DNA of 64,000 bases from Annona cherimola (lineage: Eukaryota > Streptophyta > Magnoliopsida > Magnoliales > Annonaceae): positions 101,126,095 through 101,190,094 of the forward strand of contig CM059971.1 in NCBI GenBank assembly GCA_030490835.1, given 5' to 3'. Positions 58,123 through 64,000 of this stretch are shown here, piece by piece. A program made the translations under genes and the position numbers. How positions within the stretch are numbered: the stretch's first letter is position 1; every line of letters starts with the position of its first letter. Under the pieces are notes generated by a model, which was not told the DNA's origin, made no database searches, and was given only the letters and a program-made list of their open reading frames with translations.

Positions 58123-61100
58123 TCAGACAACAACATAGCGGTTAGATTCCGGCTGAAATCCAAAATCTATCCTTCTTTGCAGCTCTTCAACAAGTTTCTC
58201 TCTTGGGACTGTCACCTCATTGTTGATGGCAACTTCTTTTATGTTCACGACACCTTTTTCTAATTCTGAGTCACCAACAATCACCATCCAAGGAATACCA
58301 GATTGCTTTGCACGGTCAATCTGTTTCATCACTCGTTTGGTGACTGAAAATTCAGCTTTCAACTTGGCATTCCACAGCTCGCTCACCAGTTCAGCAGCAA
58401 TTGATAAGTCTTTTCCCACAAGAACGACCAACACTTGGGTTTCAGTTGCACGAATTGCCTGAAAAATCCCAAAATGGTAAGATGCGTAGCAATGCAGCAG
58501 AAGAGCATTTTTTTGGGCTTTCAAGTATCAAAACGATCCACATTTGAAATAAAAGTATAGCATAGCATATTCACAAGAATCCATACATCACCAAATAACA
58601 TGTATGAAAATACTGCTCACGTGATAGCACAAAACAGCAAAAGCACGCAACAAACACAACATGTATAATGTTGTGAGAGGCAGATGAACATGAAATCACC
58701 TGGTTTTTGTCCTTTTCAAGTTGCTCCTCCATTATTGTAAATACTCGTTCAATTCCAAGGCTAGCACCAACTGCAGGGACCTGCTTTGAACAGAACATTC
58801 CAACAAGATTGTCATAACGTCCTCCAGCAGCAATGGAACCAACCTGCAGATAACATTAGATGCACATATATTAAGCAGCAAGTAGTTTTGCATTTTCTCA
58901 CTGCTTTTTGTCTGCCGGATTTAGAAGTAGAGCCGTTTCACAATAGAGCAACAATTACTGTAATATAAAGCTAAGCAAATCTTTTTCAAAATAATATTAA
59001 TAATAAGTATCCCCCTTGTATAAGATCTTAAAAAGGAGAATAAATATAATAGTATCATGCAATCTCATACTAAAATGAAAAACACGAGGCGTTTTCTTGC
59101 AATGTACTAACAAAAAAGTTATTTAAAATCTCATAAATCAAGTATGAGACAGAAAGTTATACAAGAAAATGACAAAAGAATAAGCCATAAAAGGTGAAAA
59201 ACATGAGGTATTTAAAAAAAACACCAAGGTTCCAAACAGTCACAAAATAAAAAAGATCACAATGTCTATCATCTTATGATCAAGTGGCGAAAGGACGGAA
59301 TCCACACATTACAAACAAACAACAAAATTTACCTGTGTTGACCCGCCTCTGAAGACAGCTTCAAATATAACTCCCGTATAATAATCAAGACCTCTTGCTA
59401 GGCTCAAGTCAAAAACCACTCTGTTTATACACTTTGACTTTTCTAGAGATCTGAATAAAATCTCCAAGTCATTCAATGCAGCAACAGATCCATCATTATT
59501 CAAAAACTTGCTTCCCTCTTTTTTCAACTCAGATAATACTCTCAATGGAGGTCCTTTTATCTCCACAAGCGAACCAATCTTATCTGCTGTTTCAACACTT
59601 AGCCCTTTCTCCTCCACCTGACAAAGGATGGCATTAAAAGAAGAAGAAGAAGACACAGAGGTCAGTATGTAAGGGCAAGAACAAACATCACATAAAAGAT
59701 GAACATAACAAGATGAAGCTGAAGAATACAGGCAGAAGAATCCTAGAAGCAGCGTTGTATACTAGTAAATATTTGCTTCCTTATATCTGCTTTTTCCTTT
59801 CCTGAGACGAGCTCTGGCTGTGATACATCAAACTCTTTCAATATTATTCTACACAACTCATTCAGAAGATACTGGCAAAAAAAAGAAAAGAAAGAAAGAT
59901 TAAAAAAAAAAAAAAAAAAAATAGCAGCTGGACTCAAACTGTCAAAAAACAATATAAGAAACAACTATAACTGATTTCTCGGGCTAAATAAATAGCTGCA
60001 GCAAACAAACTGATGAACATGCTAGACAATATATCTAAGAAAAAGGGCCAATACCCCGTAATTTGTTCACATCAATGGCACCCAAGGTGACCTCCTATTC
60101 CCAAGTCCCAGCCAAATTTTGAATAGCATCTTATTTGCACAAGTAATGTTATATCGAAAAATGTACAGAAACACAGACAGGAAGGATAACTTATCATGCA
60201 AGACAAGCAAAAAGTGGCAAGATTCATTAATCAGTCAAGTACATTGACCAGATAAGACAAGGTTTAAACAAAATATATTGGACTACATCCATATATCACT
60301 TCAGGTGAATGAGTGCAGCTAAGGTGCCCATGAAATAACTACAGAACAAATATTATAAAAGTGAATAAACGATGATAAGAAGCATTCGCTCACCAATTCC
60401 TTCTTGACCTGAGTCAAAGATTGCTTATCGAGCTTGTCAATGCTTGAACATACTGTTCTAAATTTTTCAGGAGATACTCCACAGATCTCAAGCATTCCAT
60501 CCAGCAACTTCCTATGATTTAACTTTATCTACAAAAGAAAGGCAGAACCAGATCACTGAAATTGCACACAGGAAGTAAGCATTCAACGTAAGACAACTTA
60601 GTAGTTTAAGCCATTTATTTCAGCCACATCAAAGAATTTCTACTTCAGTTGCTTATCAACTTAAGCTCCCTATCTGTTATCAGCCAATAAGCTCCAGCTG
60701 AACAAAAAGGTCTCCAATGACTATGGCACAACCTTAAAATTGGGCTTACAAGTCCCTTTCATAAGTTCCATCAAACATGACTTAATTTCTAGATCTACTT
60801 ACTTTTTTAGCAAATAAGCTATACACCCTTAAAGTAAGGGCCTGCTTCCATTCCTGCTGCTTAATTGTGCCAGAATTCATTATCTCCCTAAAGAGATGTA
60901 GTGCACAAATCGCAAGAGTTATTCCTGTGCTAGCTACACTTATAGTGCCCCAGACTGTGTTCCTATATAACTTGATAAGGGGCTTAAACTTAAGTTTCAA
61001 AATAGTGAATCTGACAGGCCAAATGTTGTGTCTGAGAAATATGTCATTTTCCCTGACATTTAACTATTTTGTTGACTGTTTCTTTGAATTGAATTTCAAT

Positions 61101-64000
61101 TCATTAAAAAGAAGTACCTCATAGTCACCTATCCTTAATTCATCCAGAAGTTCGGTCAAAACTTTAATGACTTCAAAATCAGGCTCCATCACATCATAAT
61201 GACCAGCGATATCAAAATCACATTGATAAAATTCACGATATCTGCCCTTTGATGGGTTGTCTCTTCTGTACACTTTAGCTATCTGGTACCGTTTCAGTGC
61301 GCTGATACTATTCATCGCCAAATATCGGGCAAATGGAACAGTTAGGTCATAGCGCAGAGAACAAATCTCACCACCCTGCAAACAGAAGTAAGGCGAGTTA
61401 CTAGTCTCTTCATAAGAAGGCAAGCTAACCTAACAAATAAAGAAACAGCTATAATACCTGGTCAGCAAGGTCATATATTAACTTTGAATCCTCCCCATAT
61501 TTTCCCATAAGAGTCTCCCTTAATTCAAAAACAGGAGTATCTAAGGCCACAGCTCCATGCCTCTTAAAGACACTCACAATGATTGAAAATGCTCTCTCTC
61601 TCACTGCCATCTGCTCCTTCCCAAAATCACGAGTACCCTGATAAGCATACAAATTCATAAAATTAAGATCAAGCCAATAAATGGAAAGATTAGCTTATTA
61701 ATCCATCCAAATGCAAGAAAGAACTTGGTTGAAAAACTGGAATCACTTGGGAAAAAAACATACGCTCAGCAAGCAATCAATTTGAATGGCTAAAGATAGA
61801 CATGACTGCCTAAAAACAAAAAAGAAATGAAATGAGGAAAAGATCTTTCCTTGATGAACTTTACAACAAGAACTGGTTCTTTATCACAAATGGAGTGAGT
61901 AAAAGGGTTCTAGGATATGGAACCCCCTGCCTGTCATGTGTCCCATCCCTTAATCATTCAAAACTTGATCTTGTCAACAGCAAGACAGCTACAAATTTAC
62001 TCATTATGGTCAAAAAATCAAAATCAGGGTTAATTTCTAATATCACCACTCATTCATAAAAACGGCACAAATGACCACGTATTTTGCCCATAATTCCAAA
62101 TATGACAACACCATTAAGACTTACATTAAAAGTGGTGCAAAGTTACAAAATTACTGCTGGTAAAAAAATTTTCAAAAAAATGCCCTAACTAGATATTATT
62201 AAAAAATCAACAAACTGATATGAAAAATATAAAACAAAAGGGAACTCAACCACTCCTACGCACACACTACTTTTAAAAGAAATTGCAAGGGTGAATTTTT
62301 CGTTTTCAAAAATTTTACAATGTCATCTAACAGAATCAAATGGCATTGTCATATTTGAAATTATGGTGAAATATGTCGTCATCTGTGATATGTTTATAAA
62401 TGAGCTGTCATAGTTGCAAATATGGGTATTAGTTGTGTTCATATTTGGAATTAACCTAAATAATAATAATAACATTATTATTATTATTATTAATTAATTA
62501 ATTAATTAACAACTCAATATAAAAGGACAATGCCAATAATATATATATATAAGGACAATGAAAGTTTCATGCAATGAGTACTCTAATTAACACTCTTTAT
62601 CGAGATTGGGACCACAAATTGAAGCAATGAAGAACCAACAGTGTCCTTAAAACTAAAAACAACTATAAAAGTCAAAAAGCACGAAAAACCAAGTCCACCT
62701 TCCAAAGAATTGAAAAGGAAAAAAAAAAAAAAAATCTCTGCAAGCTATAGTTACCAATTAAGTAGTACTCACCTTTGGAATCTTTGGAAGTCTTCTGACT
62801 TCATTGCTTTCCACAATCTCCTTCACCCTCGTCAAAAGAGTATCAAGTTCCGGATCCTTTGGATTGAAAAAGGATGAAAGCTTTTCCGCCCACTCAACTA
62901 AGATCTTCAAGCTATCGCCTGATGCCCTGGCATCGTTTGCAAGCTTCTCTTTAAGCAATTGCCTAATAACCGCAGTTCCCCTTCCTAGAACTTTTTTCTT
63001 CTTTTTCTCATTCTTCTTTGAGACATTTGCATTTCCACCATTAACCTCAACGCCACTCAAAGCATCAATCTGTACTTTTTCAGTCAGTTCATTGAATGTA
63101 TCAAGTACAAATGTTGCCAGCGCCGCTTCCCAGGCAAGAGTCTCTCTCAATGTAATCAATAGCTTGTATATTTCATGCACAATGGCAATGTTATTCGACT
63201 CAATAGAAGCTTGCTCTGAAACTGATCGGAAGCCATCTCTCAAAGCCTGGAGACCTGGGCAACTCTTGTCGAACAACTCATATACGCACTTCTGTAGATC
63301 ATCATCATCAATGGAGTTGATGCTCATTTTGGCACGTCCAACACTACATTCGCCCAAGGAGCGAATTGCCAGAGCTAAAGGCAACACCATTGCAGCTAAA
63401 GCCTTCCCTTTTCCACCTGCCCCATACCCTGTTTTCCTCTTAACAGCTGAGTTCAGCTCCACCCTAACCCGTGCATGCAATGACTTCGTCAGGCCCCTTA
63501 AACAACCATGAATTGTCGGAATCTCTGAGACTGAATCTGAACCAATCTTCCCAACAAACTTCGACCCGAACAACAAATCATTCATATCGCTAGCAACATC
63601 CGTCTCGTCCTTAACAGAAAAACCCTCCCCAGACACCGGCAAATCAAATGCTCCAGCGTCAGCATGGCCTGCCTCACAGGACAACGCGGCGACGGCATCC
63701 ACGATGGTCACCAATGCCGACAAATTGCAATCCAGAAGCGCGCAAATGCCAATAACAGCCGCACATGAATCATCAACGGCTCCGACTTCTTCAGCGCCCG
63801 CCGCAAGCTTCTCCGATTTCTCTCCGTTCAGCTTCAAAATCGAACTCAAGAGCTGCGAACTGGAGCTGAAATCAAGGGCCTCCGAAGAGAAGCCGCAGTT
63901 GAGGGTTTCTTCGAGCAGAGAGGGGAAGGTAGGGCGGACGGCGGGGTCAGCGAGGAGAAGCTTGTTCAGGAGGACGACCAGCGATGCTCGAGATTCTTCT
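58123..64000 (-). CDS. Histidyl-tRNA synthetase, cytosolic type, partial at its 5' end
   Basis: Exons on the minus strand: 64000 (window edge)-62773, 61637-61458, 61375-61118, 60528-60394, 59617-59333, 58843-58700, 58458-58123. All are GT-AG and phase 0, giving 854 aa in the window. The Arabidopsis cytosolic enzyme has about 883 aa as I recall, so ~30 N-terminal residues are missing. The enzyme charges tRNA-His with histidine. The catalytic core begins at [18 protein letters not shown]. Motif 2 is [20 protein letters not shown], the histidine loop is [10 protein letters not shown], and motif 3 is [11 protein letters not shown]. The last exon is the anticodon-binding domain ([13 protein letters not shown] onward). 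A ~400-residue N-terminal extension precedes the core, with a Lys-rich segment (KKNEKKKKK) near its end and a histidase-like stretch. Confidence 0.95.
59763..59871 (-). other. Coding-like segment inside a HisRS intron
   Basis: Between CCAG (acceptor-like, 59872-59875) and GTATAC (donor-like, 59762) the frame reads [20 protein letters not shown] and continues without stop in a protein-like composition. The flanking exons join perfectly without it (KKEL to VEEKGL, as in the family), and its 109-nt length would break the frame. It may be a cryptic or poison exon, or chance. Confidence 0.3.
62028..62456. mobile_element. MITE in the HisRS intron before the catalytic core
   Basis: GGTTAATTTCTAATATCACC at the left is inverted as CATATTTGGAATTAACC at the right. 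The interior carries CCATAATTCCAAATATGACA and its near inverse, making a fold-back of ~429 bp. Confidence 0.65.
62460..62512. repeat. AAT and TTAA microsatellites
   Basis: AATAATAATAATAA, then ATTATTATTATTATTATT, then ATTAATTAATTAATTAA, directly beside the MITE. Confidence 0.9.

Noticed and set aside
62804..63511. 235-aa plus-strand frame
   Set aside because: Antisense of the large HisRS N-terminal exon, which is supported by homology and phase.

Overview
This is nuclear DNA from a flowering plant, on average AT-rich and gene-sparse. Six protein genes can be recognised, five of them split by GT-AG introns. Their products are plant-specific or organelle-related, including the chloroplast-division dynamin ARC5/DRP5B, an EHD3-type PHD protein, a class I GATA factor, and a cytosolic HisRS with a plant-type N-terminal extension. 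The intergenic DNA and the larger introns are crowded with short non-autonomous transposons (MITEs). I cannot name the species.

Layout. 1-7253 is intergenic, with a 126-bp tandem duplication and several MITEs. 7254-10933 (+) is a five-exon tetratricopeptide gene like TTC33, 202 aa. 10934-13527 is MITE-rich and holds a ~540-bp fold-back. 13528-14202 (-) is an intronless GATA factor of 224 aa. 14203-18824 is again repeats. 18825-25217 (-) is a PHD-finger gene of about 650 aa resembling EHD3. 25218-33637 has no convincing gene, only repeats and one possible gene fragment near 30 kb. 33638-42186 (+) is ARC5/DRP5B, about 760 aa. 42187-46102 is a nest of transposons, including a hAT element inside another MITE and a Mutator-like MITE ending 65 bp before the next start codon. 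46103-56110 (+) is the organellar tRNA-modifying enzyme MnmG/GidA, 723 aa in 13 exons. 58123-64000 (-) is the histidyl-tRNA synthetase, whose first ~30 codons lie beyond the right edge.

Exon boundaries were placed by hand from splice consensus, reading phase and remembered family sequences. Most chain in phase. The weak points are exon 1 of the PHD gene, the first junction of MnmG, and one ARC5 boundary that may be off by a base.

Functional links are modest. MnmG (organellar tRNA wobble modification) and HisRS (tRNA charging) are convergent neighbours in translation. ARC5 acts in chloroplast division. There is no operon logic and I saw no CRISPR array, rRNA or convincing tRNA gene. The most interesting material is transposon archaeology: 8-bp and 9-bp target duplications that can be read directly, a paralogous empty site, a truncated LINE flanked by ~100-bp direct repeats, and nested MITEs inside introns. 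Two apparent GC-AG introns in MnmG and a histidase-like stretch in the HisRS N-terminus also stand out.
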